Below the pieces are notes generated by a model. That model ran no database searches. It was not told the origin of the DNA and was given only the letters and a program-made list of their open reading frames with translations. From Bryobacteraceae bacterium (GTDB lineage Bacteria; Acidobacteriota; Terriglobia; Bryobacterales; Bryobacteraceae): a stretch of DNA of 45,045 nucleotides. The translations under genes were made by a program, and so were the position numbers. The stretch spans positions 1 to 45,045 of the forward strand of contig JAICJH010000053.1 in assembly GCA_025928545.1 (NCBI GenBank), read 5' to 3'. Below, piece after piece: positions 27,628 through 36,108 of the stretch. Every line of letters starts with the position of its first letter. Positions within the stretch are counted from its first letter, which is position 1.

Positions 27628-28500
27628 ATGCATACCAAGACGATCGGGATTATTGTGTTCAGCGGGCTGGTTTATAGCAGTCTGATGCTGGCCGGATGCG
27701 CCAAGAAGGGACCGGGCGGCGACGCCGGACAGACGGCCACGGTGAGGCTGAAGGATGGTGGAACTTTCAGCGGCGCGGTGACGAAGAATGACACGTCGGC
27801 CATTACGTTGACCTCCGCCGCGGGCGAGACAAGAACTTATCCGATGGGACAGGTGGATTCGGTTGAGTACTCTACCGCTCCGGCCGCTCCGGCGAACGGT
27901 GCTCCGATCGGGAATCTGGGAGCGGGTCAAAATGGCGGCCAGCAGTCACCGCTGCCTCGTCCGGATACCGTGCATACCCTTCCGGCCGGCGCCACGATTA
28001 TAGTTCGAAACAGCGACCGGATCCGCGCGGGATCCGCGCAGGCGGGGCAGACTTTTCCGGCCGTCATTGTCAAAGATGTAATTGGTACCGATGGCGCGGT
28101 CGCGATTCCGAAGGGATCAAACGCAACTTTGGCGGTCCGCCAGTCCATCGGTCAGGGCAAGGTGAAGGGACAGTCCGAGATCGTGATCGATCTGGACTCG
28201 GTGGAAGTTGGCGGGCGGCAGTTCGATCTGAATACGACCGACATTGCCAAACGTGGCAAGCAGGGAATCGGCAAGAATCGGCGATCGGCCAAGTTCATTG
28301 GAGGCGGCGCGCTGCTGGGCACCGTGATCGGGGCGGTGGCCGGAGGTGGCGCGGGTGCCGCGATTGGCGCTGGCGCAGGGGCCGGTGCGGGAGCCGGCCT
28401 ACAGGCAGTCACGCGGGGCAAGGCTGTCAGCATTCCGTCCGAGACGGTGTTGAGCTTTAAGCTGGAAGACCCGGTCGAGATTCGGCAGGCCGAGCAGTAG
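27628..28500 (+). CDS. Lipoprotein with glycine-zipper segment
   Basis: A protein of about 290 residues with a lipobox (SSLMLAGC) at the end of its signal peptide, so it is probably a membrane-anchored lipoprotein. The mature part starts with a small beta domain (TATVRLKDGGTFSGAVTKND, residues around 35-75), then a linker and a middle domain ('PAGATIIVRNSDRIRAGSAQAG'). A glycine zipper follows (GGGALLGTVIGAVAGGGAGAA, about residues 230-265). The last 25 residues resemble the end of the middle domain's beta-strands (ETVLSFKLEDPVEI). ATG 27628 follows GGGAGGG at a proper distance; ATG 27625 is next to it, and a frame back to 27580 is unlikely. Function unknown, perhaps envelope integrity. Confidence 0.75.
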   Translation: MHTKTIGIIVFSGLVYSSLMLAGCAKKGPGGDAGQTATVRLKDGGTFSGAVTKNDTSAITLTSAAGETRTYPMGQVDSVEYSTAPAAPANGAPIGNLGAGQNGGQQSPLPRPDTVHTLPAGATIIVRNSDRIRAGSAQAGQTFPAVIVKDVIGTDGAVAIPKGSNATLAVRQSIGQGKVKGQSEIVIDLDSVEVGGRQFDLNTTDIAKRGKQGIGKNRRSAKFIGGGALLGTVIGAVAGGGAGAAIGAGAGAGAGAGLQAVTRGKAVSIPSETVLSFKLEDPVEIRQAEQ

Positions 28501-28506
28501 CCTTCG

Positions 28507-31059
28507 TTATTTACCGCCCCACTTCAACAGGCTCGTGACGGGCCTGGTGAGGGGGTTGTCGTCGTGGTTGGGGCTTACGCGGATGGCGTAGCCCAGGCGG
28601 CCGGTCTGTTCGGGAATGATGTCGCGCTCGAACACCGCAAGGTCGCCCTCGATACGTGTGCCGGGAAGGGGGACGACTTCGGTCTTCTCCAGATTGCCGG
28701 CCGCGCTGATGGCGCCGATGAGGCATTCGACACGGACGTCTTCCGGCTTGAGTCCTCCCAGAAAAAGCGCCGCGTGAACGGAGATCGGTTTCCCGCTCAT
28801 GACCGGGCCGCTGGGTGGCGAGCCCATATCGACAAAGCGCACCTGGGGCCAGACCTCACGGACGCGCTGATTCCAGCGGGCACGCGAGCGCGCTTCCTCG
28901 AAGTTGCCGCCTTCCATCCACATCCAGTTGGCGTGGGAGGGATCGTAGAGCTTGCGGGAATAGTCGTCCACCATACGCCGGGCGTCGAACTGCGGCGTCA
29001 GGTTCATGAGAGATTCTTTCATGCGGCGGACCCAGTCGCCCGATAAGCCACCTTCCGATTGCGCATAGTAAAGCGGCACGATCTCGTTTTCGAGAAGGTA
29101 ATAGATATTGGTGGCGTGGATGGCGTCCTGATCTTCGGAGTAAGGTTCGCGGTCGCCGATGGCCCAGCCGCCGGAAATCTCGTAGCCTTCGTCGAACCAG
29201 CCATCGAGCACGGAAAGATTCAGGACACCGTTCATAGCGGCCTTCATGCCACTGGTGCCGCAGGCTTCCTCGCCGCGGCGAGGAGTGTTGAGCCAGAGAT
29301 CGACGCCCTGCACCAGTTCCCGCGCGACCTTCATGTCGTAATCTTCCACGAACACAATGTGCTTCCAGAGTTGCGGATCGCGGGCTAATTGCGCAATTTC
29401 GCGAATGAACGTCTTACCGGGCTGATCCTTGGGATGAGCTTTGCCTGCGATCACGATTTGCACGGGGCGTTCGGTATTGCAGAGAATTTTCCGCAGGCGG
29501 TCGACATCCCGGAACAGCAGCGTGGCCCGTTTGTACGTGGCGAAACGCCGGGCGAAGCCGATGGTGAGCGCGTGGGGATCGAGTACTTCGGCCGAGTAGC
29601 GGACTTCGGCGGCGGCAGCCTTGCGCCGCGCGGCGGAAGCGGTTTGCCGTTCACGCACGAAGGAGATGAGGCGTCGCTTGCGGCGGCGGTGCATTTCGAG
29701 CAGTTCTTCGTCGGGAATATCGCGCACCAGCCGCCACATGGCTTTGTCGTTCCAGCGGCTGCGCCAGTCGGGCTCCAGATACTGGTCGTAAAGATCGGCG
29801 AGGTCGCCATTGATCCAGCTGGGAGCGTGCACGCCGTTGGTGACCCAGGTGATGGGAGTTTCGGGAACCGGCAGTGTGGGCCAGAGCCCGTTCCACATTT
29901 CCTGGGAAATTTCACCATGCAGTTTGCTGACGGCATTGCGGTACGCCGACGTGTTCAGGGCGAGGATCGCCATGGAAAGCGGCTCACCGGTGTCCTTCGC
30001 GTTCCTGCGGCCGAGCGCCATAAAACTGTCGAAATCGATTTTCGCGCTCTTGCAGAAATCGTTGAAGTAGTGGAACATCAGGCCGGGATCGAACAGGTCG
30101 ATGCCGGCGGGAACCGGGGTGTGGGTGGTGAAAACATTGTTGACGCGGGTGGCTTCGAGGGCCTCTTCGAAACGAAGCCCCTGGCGCTCGATGAACAGCC
30201 TGATGCGTTCCAGCGCAAGGAAGGCGGAATGCCCTTCGTTCATATGGAACACGGTAGGTTTGTACTTCATCGCTTCGAGCGCGCGCATGCCGCCGATGCC
30301 GAGCACGATTTCCTGGCGGACACGCATGTCGTTGTCCCCGCCATACAACTGACTGGTAATCTCGCAATCTTCCTGACGACTGTTTTCCGGAGTGTTGGTG
30401 TCGAGGAAGATCATTTTGATGCGCCCGACCGCTAGTGTCCAGAGACGGATTATTACCGGCCCGGTGGGCAACTCGATACGGACGGTGCGCTGTCGCCCCT
30501 CGTCATCGAGCGCGGGCTGCACGGGCAGAGAATAGAAATCGTTTTCGAGATAGCGTTCCTGTTGCCAGCCATCCGCGTTCAGATGCTGACGGAAATAGCC
30601 GAGCTGGTAAAGCAGGCCCACACCCACCAGAGGCAGGTCGAGATCGCTGGCGGACTTCATGTGATCGCCGGAAAGGATTCCGAGGCCGCCTGAATAAACG
30701 GGAAGGCATTCGGTGAGACCGTACTCGGCGGAGAAGTAGGCGATCACCTTGCCATCGGTGACGGTCTCCGGATACTTCATGTGCGTATCGAAACGCTGGC
30801 ACGCAAGTTGGTACTGTGCGATGTAGCGGGGATCGGCCGCCATCTTTTCGAGAGTGCTCTGAGAGATTCTCCCGAGCATCACGACCGGGTTATAGCCGGA
30901 TTCTTTCCACAGTGTGGGATCCAGACGGCGAAATAATGCGCGGATGGGCGGTTCCCAGGCCCAGAGGATATTCCTGGCCAGTTCCTCCATGCGGGATAAC
31001 TGAGGTGGAAGTGCGGGACGGACGACGAATTCCCGGATTGGATGAATGTTGGACGGCAT
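28507..31059 (-). CDS. glgP: Alpha-glucan (glycogen/maltodextrin) phosphorylase
   Basis: An 850-residue member of the short bacterial/archaeal alpha-glucan phosphorylase group (TIGR02094 type), releasing glucose-1-phosphate from glycogen or maltodextrins. It begins with the domain of that group (a leading 'LSRMEELARNILWAWEPPIRALFRRLDPTLW'-like region). The pyridoxal-phosphate Lys606 lies in GTSGMKAAMNG, and 'IVIAGKAHPKDQPGK' and 'NTPRRGEEACGTSG' are conserved. Start ATG 31059 is used; the frame to TTG 31071 adds four residues. Its neighbours on the strand are a Gfo/Idh/MocA oxidoreductase and accC/accB, a metabolic grouping without an obvious single pathway. Confidence 0.93.
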   Translation of the reverse strand: MPSNIHPIREFVVRPALPPQLSRMEELARNILWAWEPPIRALFRRLDPTLWKESGYNPVVMLGRISQSTLEKMAADPRYIAQYQLACQRFDTHMKYPETVTDGKVIAYFSAEYGLTECLPVYSGGLGILSGDHMKSASDLDLPLVGVGLLYQLGYFRQHLNADGWQQERYLENDFYSLPVQPALDDEGRQRTVRIELPTGPVIIRLWTLAVGRIKMIFLDTNTPENSRQEDCEITSQLYGGDNDMRVRQEIVLGIGGMRALEAMKYKPTVFHMNEGHSAFLALERIRLFIERQGLRFEEALEATRVNNVFTTHTPVPAGIDLFDPGLMFHYFNDFCKSAKIDFDSFMALGRRNAKDTGEPLSMAILALNTSAYRNAVSKLHGEISQEMWNGLWPTLPVPETPITWVTNGVHAPSWINGDLADLYDQYLEPDWRSRWNDKAMWRLVRDIPDEELLEMHRRRKRRLISFVRERQTASAARRKAAAAEVRYSAEVLDPHALTIGFARRFATYKRATLLFRDVDRLRKILCNTERPVQIVIAGKAHPKDQPGKTFIREIAQLARDPQLWKHIVFVEDYDMKVARELVQGVDLWLNTPRRGEEACGTSGMKAAMNGVLNLSVLDGWFDEGYEISGGWAIGDREPYSEDQDAIHATNIYYLLENEIVPLYYAQSEGGLSGDWVRRMKESLMNLTPQFDARRMVDDYSRKLYDPSHANWMWMEGGNFEEARSRARWNQRVREVWPQVRFVDMGSPPSGPVMSGKPISVHAALFLGGLKPEDVRVECLIGAISAAGNLEKTEVVPLPGTRIEGDLAVFERDIIPEQTGRLGYAIRVSPNHDDNPLTRPVTSLLKWGGK

Positions 31060-31153
31060 GCGAGTAGTCAACGAGGACGACCGAAGCCGCCACTACTCTC
31101 AGTTTAAGCGAAGGGATTGGATCGACTGCATCTCACCGGATGGGAGCCGCCGG

Positions 31154-32116
31154 TTATTCGAGCGCCAATTGGGCCATCACGTTCATGTTGCAGAGCGCGT
31201 CTTCAAGCGATACTGGAACTTCGCCGTTCCCGAGTACTGCATTTGCGAACGCATCCCCCTGAAGCGTGTACTGATCGCACACCGGAAATGTTTCCGTGCG
31301 GTCAGTAGTTCCCGCGCGAACGAAAATTCTGGTCTCGCGATCCGCCGGGGCGTTGAAGGGGATTTCAATCTCGACGTGCCCTTTCGTACCGAAAAACTGC
31401 ACGCGCTGGAATGAATTCATCTGCATGCTGGTGGTGAACAGCGCCTGGCCATTGGGGAAATCGAGCAACCCCGAAATGGTGTGATCGATGCCGAATTCCT
31501 GGTCACGTTCTATACGAGCGCTGACTCGGCGCGGTTCGCAGCCGAAAATCCAGCGCGCGGCCTGGATCGGATAGCAGCCGATATCCATGAGCGCGCCGCC
31601 GCCATATTCCGGACGGTTCCGGATGTTGGCTGCATCGCGATTGTAGAAGCTGAAGACGCAGTGCATGCTGCGCAACTCGCCGATTTCGCCCGACTGAATG
31701 ATTTCGCGGGTTCGCAGCCATTGCGGATGAACCCGGATCATGAAGGCCTCGGCAATTTTCACGCCGGCCAGATCGCGGGCTTCCATGAGCCGGATGACCT
31801 CCGCCGGATTCAGACCGATCGGCTTTTCGCACAGGACGTGCTTGCCCGCTTCGGCTGCGCGAATCGACCACGGCACATGCATGTGATTGGGAAGGGGATT
31901 GTAGACCGCGTCGATGGCGGGATCGGCCAGCAACTCCTCATAGGAGCCATAGGCTTTTGGAACGCCGAGCGATGTGGCGGCGGCCTGGGCGCGGTTCAGG
32001 TCGCGGGAGGCGATTGCCGTGACTTCGCAGTTCGCGCAGTTCCGCATGGCCGGAATCACTTTGGTGATGCCGATTTTGGCAACGCTTAGAACCCCGATGC
32101 GGATTTTGCGGGACAT
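31154..32116 (-). CDS. Gfo/Idh/MocA family oxidoreductase
   Basis: A 320-residue NAD(P)-dependent dehydrogenase of the glucose-fructose oxidoreductase/inositol dehydrogenase family. The N-terminal Rossmann fold (IRIGVLSVAKIG, AIASRDLNRA) is followed by the characteristic EKP motif (Glu97-Lys98-Pro99), where Lys is catalytic, and a C-terminal Gfo/Idh/MocA beta-sheet domain ('GGGALMDIGCYPIQAARWIFG'). The Rossmann loop lacks the classical GxGxxG, as in several members. The sugar or cyclitol substrate cannot be told from sequence. It starts 20 bases after the accC stop, so likely shares that transcript. Confidence 0.9.
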   Translation of the reverse strand: MSRKIRIGVLSVAKIGITKVIPAMRNCANCEVTAIASRDLNRAQAAATSLGVPKAYGSYEELLADPAIDAVYNPLPNHMHVPWSIRAAEAGKHVLCEKPIGLNPAEVIRLMEARDLAGVKIAEAFMIRVHPQWLRTREIIQSGEIGELRSMHCVFSFYNRDAANIRNRPEYGGGALMDIGCYPIQAARWIFGCEPRRVSARIERDQEFGIDHTISGLLDFPNGQALFTTSMQMNSFQRVQFFGTKGHVEIEIPFNAPADRETRIFVRAGTTDRTETFPVCDQYTLQGDAFANAVLGNGEVPVSLEDALCNMNVMAQLALE

Positions 32117-32136
32117 GTTGAGCTTGTCATCCTCTT

Positions 32137-33486
32137 CTACATCCAGCGTTTGATGAAATTCGTGTCGAAGGTGCCGGCGATGAAATCCGGTTCATTCAAA
32201 ATGCGCTTATGCAGCGGGATCGATGTGTGAATACCCTCCACCACAAAGAGATCCAGCGCGCGTTTCATCCGTGCAATGGCTTCTTCGCGATCCGCGCCGT
32301 AAGCGATCAGCTTGGCGACCAACGAATCGTAATAGGGTGGAATGACGCCATCCTGATAAGCATGCGTGTCGACCCGGATGCCAATGCCGCCGGGCAGATT
32401 GAGACCGGTGATCCGTCCAGGCGACGGCGTAAACGTTTCGGGGTTTTCCGCATTGATGCGGCATTCGATGGCATGTCCGCGGCAGACTACCGGCCCGCAC
32501 AGAATATCTTCCAGCTTTTCGCCGGCGGCGATGCGAATCTGCGCTTTCACCAGGTCGACGCCAGTCACCATCTCGGTCACCGGATGTTCCACCTGAATAC
32601 GGGCGTTGACTTCAATGAAGTAGAGGTCGCCCTTCTCATCCATGAGGAATTCCACTGTGCCGGCATTGCTGTAGCCGATGGCTTTCAGCGCTTCCTTCAG
32701 CTTGGCCATGACCCGTTTGCGGATCTTGTCGCTTAGAGCGGGAGAAGGGGATTCTTCGAGCAGTTTCTGGTGCCGCCGCTGGATGCTGCAATCCCGCTCA
32801 CCGAGTATTTCGACATTGCCGTGCTCGTCGGCGAGCACCTGGAACTCGATGTGACGCGGCGCACCGATGAATTTTTCCAGATAAACGTCCGCGCTCGAAA
32901 ACGAAGCACCGGCTTCCTGCTGTGCCTGTTCCAGAAGGCCTGGTAGTTCCGCCGCGGAGTTCACGATGCGCATGCCGCGCCCGCCTCCGCCCGCCGACGC
33001 TTTCAGGATGACCGGATAGCCGATTCGATTCGCGGTCTCCACCGCTTCTTCCGGGCTGGAGAGAACACCTTCGGAACCTGGCAGAATCGGGACGCCATGT
33101 TCCTTCATAATGGCGCGGGCGCGTTCCTTGATTCCCATCTGCGAAATCACTTCCGGGGACGGTCCGATGAACTTGATGCGGGAAACCCGACAGACTTCGG
33201 CGAAACTCGAATTCTCGCTGAGGAAACCATAGCCGGGATGGATCGCATCCACATTCGTAATCTCCGCGGCACTGATGATCGAAGGAACGTCGAGATAGCT
33301 GCGGGCGCTCTTGGCGGGCCCGATGCAGATGGCCTGATCGGCGAAGCGCACGGGAAGGCTGTGGCGGTCGGCTTCTGAATAAACCGCGACGGTGGGGATC
33401 CCGAGATCCTTACACGCACAAATAATGCGCAGTGCGATTTCACCGCGGTTTGCGACCAGGATTTTCTTAAACGGGACGGATGCCAA
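32137..33486 (-). CDS. accC: Biotin carboxylase subunit of acetyl-CoA carboxylase
   Basis: A 449-residue ATP-grasp biotin carboxylase that charges the biotin of AccB with bicarbonate, first half-reaction of malonyl-CoA synthesis. Motifs: 'KKILVANRGEIALRI' start, the glycine-rich ATP loop 'ASAGGGGRGMRIV', 'FIGAPRHIEFQVLAD', and 'IEVNARIQVEHPVTEMVTG'. Length is exactly that of bacterial AccC. The start codon is TTG 33486 with GGAG about eight bases upstream. The gene overlaps the accB stop (33467) by 20 bases, which couples the two translations. A more downstream start is not available before the conserved 'KKILVANRGEIA'. Confidence 0.95.
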   Translation of the reverse strand: MASVPFKKILVANRGEIALRIICACKDLGIPTVAVYSEADRHSLPVRFADQAICIGPAKSARSYLDVPSIISAAEITNVDAIHPGYGFLSENSSFAEVCRVSRIKFIGPSPEVISQMGIKERARAIMKEHGVPILPGSEGVLSSPEEAVETANRIGYPVILKASAGGGGRGMRIVNSAAELPGLLEQAQQEAGASFSSADVYLEKFIGAPRHIEFQVLADEHGNVEILGERDCSIQRRHQKLLEESPSPALSDKIRKRVMAKLKEALKAIGYSNAGTVEFLMDEKGDLYFIEVNARIQVEHPVTEMVTGVDLVKAQIRIAAGEKLEDILCGPVVCRGHAIECRINAENPETFTPSPGRITGLNLPGGIGIRVDTHAYQDGVIPPYYDSLVAKLIAYGADREEAIARMKRALDLFVVEGIHTSIPLHKRILNEPDFIAGTFDTNFIKRWM

Positions 33487-33925
33487 AGAGGGCTTCTCCG
33501 TATTCCACCGGCTGCCCGTTCTGAACGAGCTTGCTCTCGATCACGCCCGCGGCGTCCGCTTCGATCTCATTCATCAGTTTCATGGATTCGATGATGCAGA
33601 GCACCTTCCCTGGGGTCACGTGCTCGCCGATGCGCACGAAAGGCGGCGAACCGGGAGACGAACATTCGTAATACGTACCCACGATGGGCGACTTCACGTA
33701 AACGAGCGAGTCGGTTTCCTTCGCAATCGGAACCTCGGCTTTCGCCGGAGGTGCGGCTGGTGCGGGGCTGGCCGCCGCGATTGCGGGAGCCGCTGCAACG
33801 ACCCGCGTCTCCACACCCAATGAAGTGCGGATACGAACCCGGTTCTCGCCTCGCTGAACTTCCAGTTCGGCAATGCCGGTATCTCCCGCAAGCTGAATTA
33901 ACTCCCGGATCTCATCGTTAGTCAT
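33467..33925 (-). CDS. accB: Biotin carboxyl carrier protein of acetyl-CoA carboxylase
   Basis: A 152-residue carrier protein. The N-terminal part (EIRELIQLAGDTGIAELEVQRGENRVRI) folds with AccC. A mobile Ala/Pro linker follows (about 44-70, AAAPAIAAASPAPAAPPAKA), then the biotinyl domain with 'SPIVGTYYECSSPGSPPFVRIG' (including the protruding thumb of acetyl-CoA carboxylase carriers) and the biotin attachment Lys116 in ESMKLMNEIE. ATG 33925 is chosen; the frame is open to 34129, but those residues lie opposite the small plus-strand gene's region and are not conserved. It is divergent from that small gene. Confidence 0.94.
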   Translation of the reverse strand: MTNDEIRELIQLAGDTGIAELEVQRGENRVRIRTSLGVETRVVAAAPAIAAASPAPAAPPAKAEVPIAKETDSLVYVKSPIVGTYYECSSPGSPPFVRIGEHVTPGKVLCIIESMKLMNEIEADAAGVIESKLVQNGQPVEYGEALFGIRPV

Positions 33926-34070
33926 GCAACTGACTAGATTAACAGCATTGCAACCCGTTGCCGGGGGAGGGGGAGACCGGAGGCCCTTCCGTTTGTCCTC
34001 CGACAGGTGTACTATTTGAGGCAACCGGGTAGTCCGGCCAGCTTCGCATTTCATTTGGAGAGGAAAAATC

Positions 34071-34217
34071 ATGTTTGAAAGCCTTGAAGAAAGAATCGAA
34101 CAGGACGAAAAGAAGGACGTATCGGGCAAGGATCGGCTCCTTCATTATCTGGCGATCACGGCAATCTCCGTGGTTGTAGTTGGCGGCCTTGCGATGGCCG
34201 CGCAATTCGTGAGGTAA
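34071..34217 (+). CDS. Small single-helix membrane protein (48 aa)
   Basis: An ATG at 34071 behind an excellent ribosome binding site (GGAGAGGA, 34057-34064) opens a 48-residue frame to TAA 34215-34217. It reads as a charged N-terminal helix (ESLEERIEQDEKKD) followed by one membrane helix (about residues 28-44, YLAITAISVVVVGGLAMAA) and a basic end. I recognise no family. The layout (cytoplasmic coiled charged part plus one helix, next to the DUF2103 gene) and the strong initiation region support a real gene. It is divergent from accB, with about 145 bases between starts. Confidence 0.75.
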   Translation: MFESLEERIEQDEKKDVSGKDRLLHYLAITAISVVVVGGLAMAAQFVR

Positions 34218-34243
34218 TCCGCGGGCAAGCTACGATAAGGGTG

Positions 34244-34549
34244 ATGTCCTTCCGGCTGCGTACCGCGCAGGGCAAACTCAAGATCGAACACAGCATTCTC
34301 GATGACTTGCGGCCGGTGCTGGACCGGTTGGTAGCGTCCGTTGAGATTCGCTCTGTTATTCCAGGTGTGATCAGGCCGGTCCGCGATGCCCGGGGGCCGG
34401 TCCGGATCCGCATTACCGTACCGACGCAGAATGGGTGGAAGGCTATCGCCTTAGCTAATGGCGCGCGCCAGGAGCTGTTTATCAGTACTGTGCTCGGTGA
34501 AGCCGAATTGACGGCGCTGCTTCAGGGCGCCATTGGTGGTGGGAAGTAA
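34244..34549 (+). CDS. DUF2103-like protein (predicted metal-binding)
   Basis: A protein of about 101 residues. It starts 26 bases after the small membrane protein's stop. Its sequence resembles the DUF2103 family: an 'LKIEHSILDDLRPVLDRL' helix, 'IRSVIPGVIRPVRDARGPVRIRI', then 'TVPTQNGWKAIALANGARQELFI'. The family is annotated as predicted metal-binding, but no clear metal ligands beyond one His are apparent here, so that label is from family naming only. ATG 34244 has AAGG upstream; GTG 34241 is an alternative start. The 3' end overlaps the convergent GT39-like gene by 28 bases. Confidence 0.62.
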   Translation: MSFRLRTAQGKLKIEHSILDDLRPVLDRLVASVEIRSVIPGVIRPVRDARGPVRIRITVPTQNGWKAIALANGARQELFISTVLGEAELTALLQGAIGGGK

Positions 34550-36108
34550 TAGAGATAAATGGAGCCGCCGCGAATCCGTTCCGTCGGCTCGATCCTCTCT
34601 GCCCATTTCGGCTGGCCACTGAGTTTCCACGCCGTAATGCAGACGGCATTCCAGCCGGGCCTTGGCTCATTTCCATCGGGCATGTAGTCGTATGCGGGAA
34701 ACGAATGCCCGTCGGCCTCCATGTAGCCGGTGCCGTTCAGCTTGAACGTCAGCTTCCGGATTCCCAGTTGCTGAAGCCTCAGAGCCAGGCCTCGCATTCC
34801 CTGATCCCAATCGAGGTCGGAGTCGGCGAGAATTCTTTCGGGATGCCTGCCAGCCAGCTCGTTCGTGTAGGAGAGGTAGTCCGGATGTTGCAGAGCTCCG
34901 GTGGCTGACTGCCATAAGAGTAATGCGGAAGCTGTGTAGACTAGCCAGCGCCGGTTTGTCCGCAGGAGACTGTTGAGCGCCCAACCGCCGCAAATTGCAA
35001 AGGCAGAATAGATGGGCAGAATGTGGCGCACGCCGATATTGATATGGCTGAACAGGCCCACGCAGAGAATTCCGCCAGCCAGGGCGAGCGGCATGGCTAT
35101 CGCGCGCAGGCCTTTTTTCCAGACAGCGAACCAGACCGCCGCAGCCATGATGAGAAGTGTTGCGAGCGGCGTCTTCACTGCCAGCACGACGGGATAGTAG
35201 TACCAGAATCCGGTCTGGCTCAGCTTCCCCATGAGATACGCGAGATGACCCTCGCGGTTGTGCAGGTAGACATATCTGATTCCGGTGAAGAATGCGGGGG
35301 CAGGCAGTCGGGCATGCAGGAAGGGCACATTTCCGGCGTTGAATCGGTAACCGGCCCAGATCACGAATCCGGTAGTCAGCAGACTCAGGGCGGCCCATGG
35401 CAGGAGGGTCACGGCTTTCCTGATTTCGTGGCGGAAGCCGGACCACCCCGTGAGCAGATAGGCCGCGTACATCAGGATCCATGCTGCCGGAAGAAAAACC
35501 AAAGCTGAGAACTTTGACAGAAGCGCCAGGCCGAGACACAAGCCGAAACCAATCGAGCGCTTCCAGTCGGGCGTTTCGATCAAGGAAAGCGATGCCAGGA
35601 GCGTGGCGGTGACGAAAGCTGTCAGCGCCATGTCGGTCGTCGCCAATCCTGCGTGAGCCAGCACGGGCGGTGTGGTTGTGAACAGGAAAGTCGCGAAGAC
35701 GGCGGGACCGCCCCCGCCTGTACGAAAGCTCCACAAATAAACCACCGCCGCGGCTATCCAGAAGAACGGCAGCATGCACAGGCGGCTGTAAAACAGCGCC
35801 CTGTTGTATCTCTTGCCCTGGCCAAGCAGAAGATAGCCTTCCTTGTACATGTCTTTGTTGCGGGTCCAACGGCTGCCGGTGAGGTAGAGCCCAATAGCGC
35901 CCGTGACGCGAGCCAAAGGAGGGTGCTGATCCTCATACGTATAAGTTCCGTTCTGAAGCCACTCAATCCCCGCCGCAAGATGCGCGGGCTCGTCGGTCGT
36001 GTGGTTCAGAACCCGGTATGTCGAAACAATCCGCAGAGAGGCAATGAATACAAGGACGAGCGCGCACAAGCTCGGCCGGGTCGCAATAACTGACCAAAGG
36101 CGGTTCAT
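34522..36108 (-). CDS. GT39-like (PMT/ArnT-type) glycosyltransferase, membrane
   Basis: A 528-residue polytopic protein with about ten hydrophobic segments and the early acidic periplasmic loop of the GT-C superfamily (NHTTDEPAHLAAGIEW, residues 36-51). This is followed by 'DQHPPLARVTGA' (residues 60-71), a pattern of dolichyl/undecaprenyl-phosphate-sugar mannosyl- and aminoarabinosyl-transferases. The C-terminal soluble part includes 'ILADSDLDWDQGMRGLALRLQQLG', known from GT39-like proteins of environmental bacteria. The likely role is sugar transfer from a lipid carrier to envelope molecules; donor and acceptor are unknown. ATG 36108 overlaps the YfhO stop by four bases. Confidence 0.85.
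   Translation of the reverse strand: MNRLWSVIATRPSLCALVLVFIASLRIVSTYRVLNHTTDEPAHLAAGIEWLQNGTYTYEDQHPPLARVTGAIGLYLTGSRWTRNKDMYKEGYLLLGQGKRYNRALFYSRLCMLPFFWIAAAVVYLWSFRTGGGGPAVFATFLFTTTPPVLAHAGLATTDMALTAFVTATLLASLSLIETPDWKRSIGFGLCLGLALLSKFSALVFLPAAWILMYAAYLLTGWSGFRHEIRKAVTLLPWAALSLLTTGFVIWAGYRFNAGNVPFLHARLPAPAFFTGIRYVYLHNREGHLAYLMGKLSQTGFWYYYPVVLAVKTPLATLLIMAAAVWFAVWKKGLRAIAMPLALAGGILCVGLFSHINIGVRHILPIYSAFAICGGWALNSLLRTNRRWLVYTASALLLWQSATGALQHPDYLSYTNELAGRHPERILADSDLDWDQGMRGLALRLQQLGIRKLTFKLNGTGYMEADGHSFPAYDYMPDGNEPRPGWNAVCITAWKLSGQPKWAERIEPTERIRGGSIYLYYFPPPMAP

Noticed and set aside
29389..30435. 348-residue plus-strand frame opposite the glucan phosphorylase
   Set aside because: Shadow of a clear phosphorylase gene; no family and no ribosome binding site.
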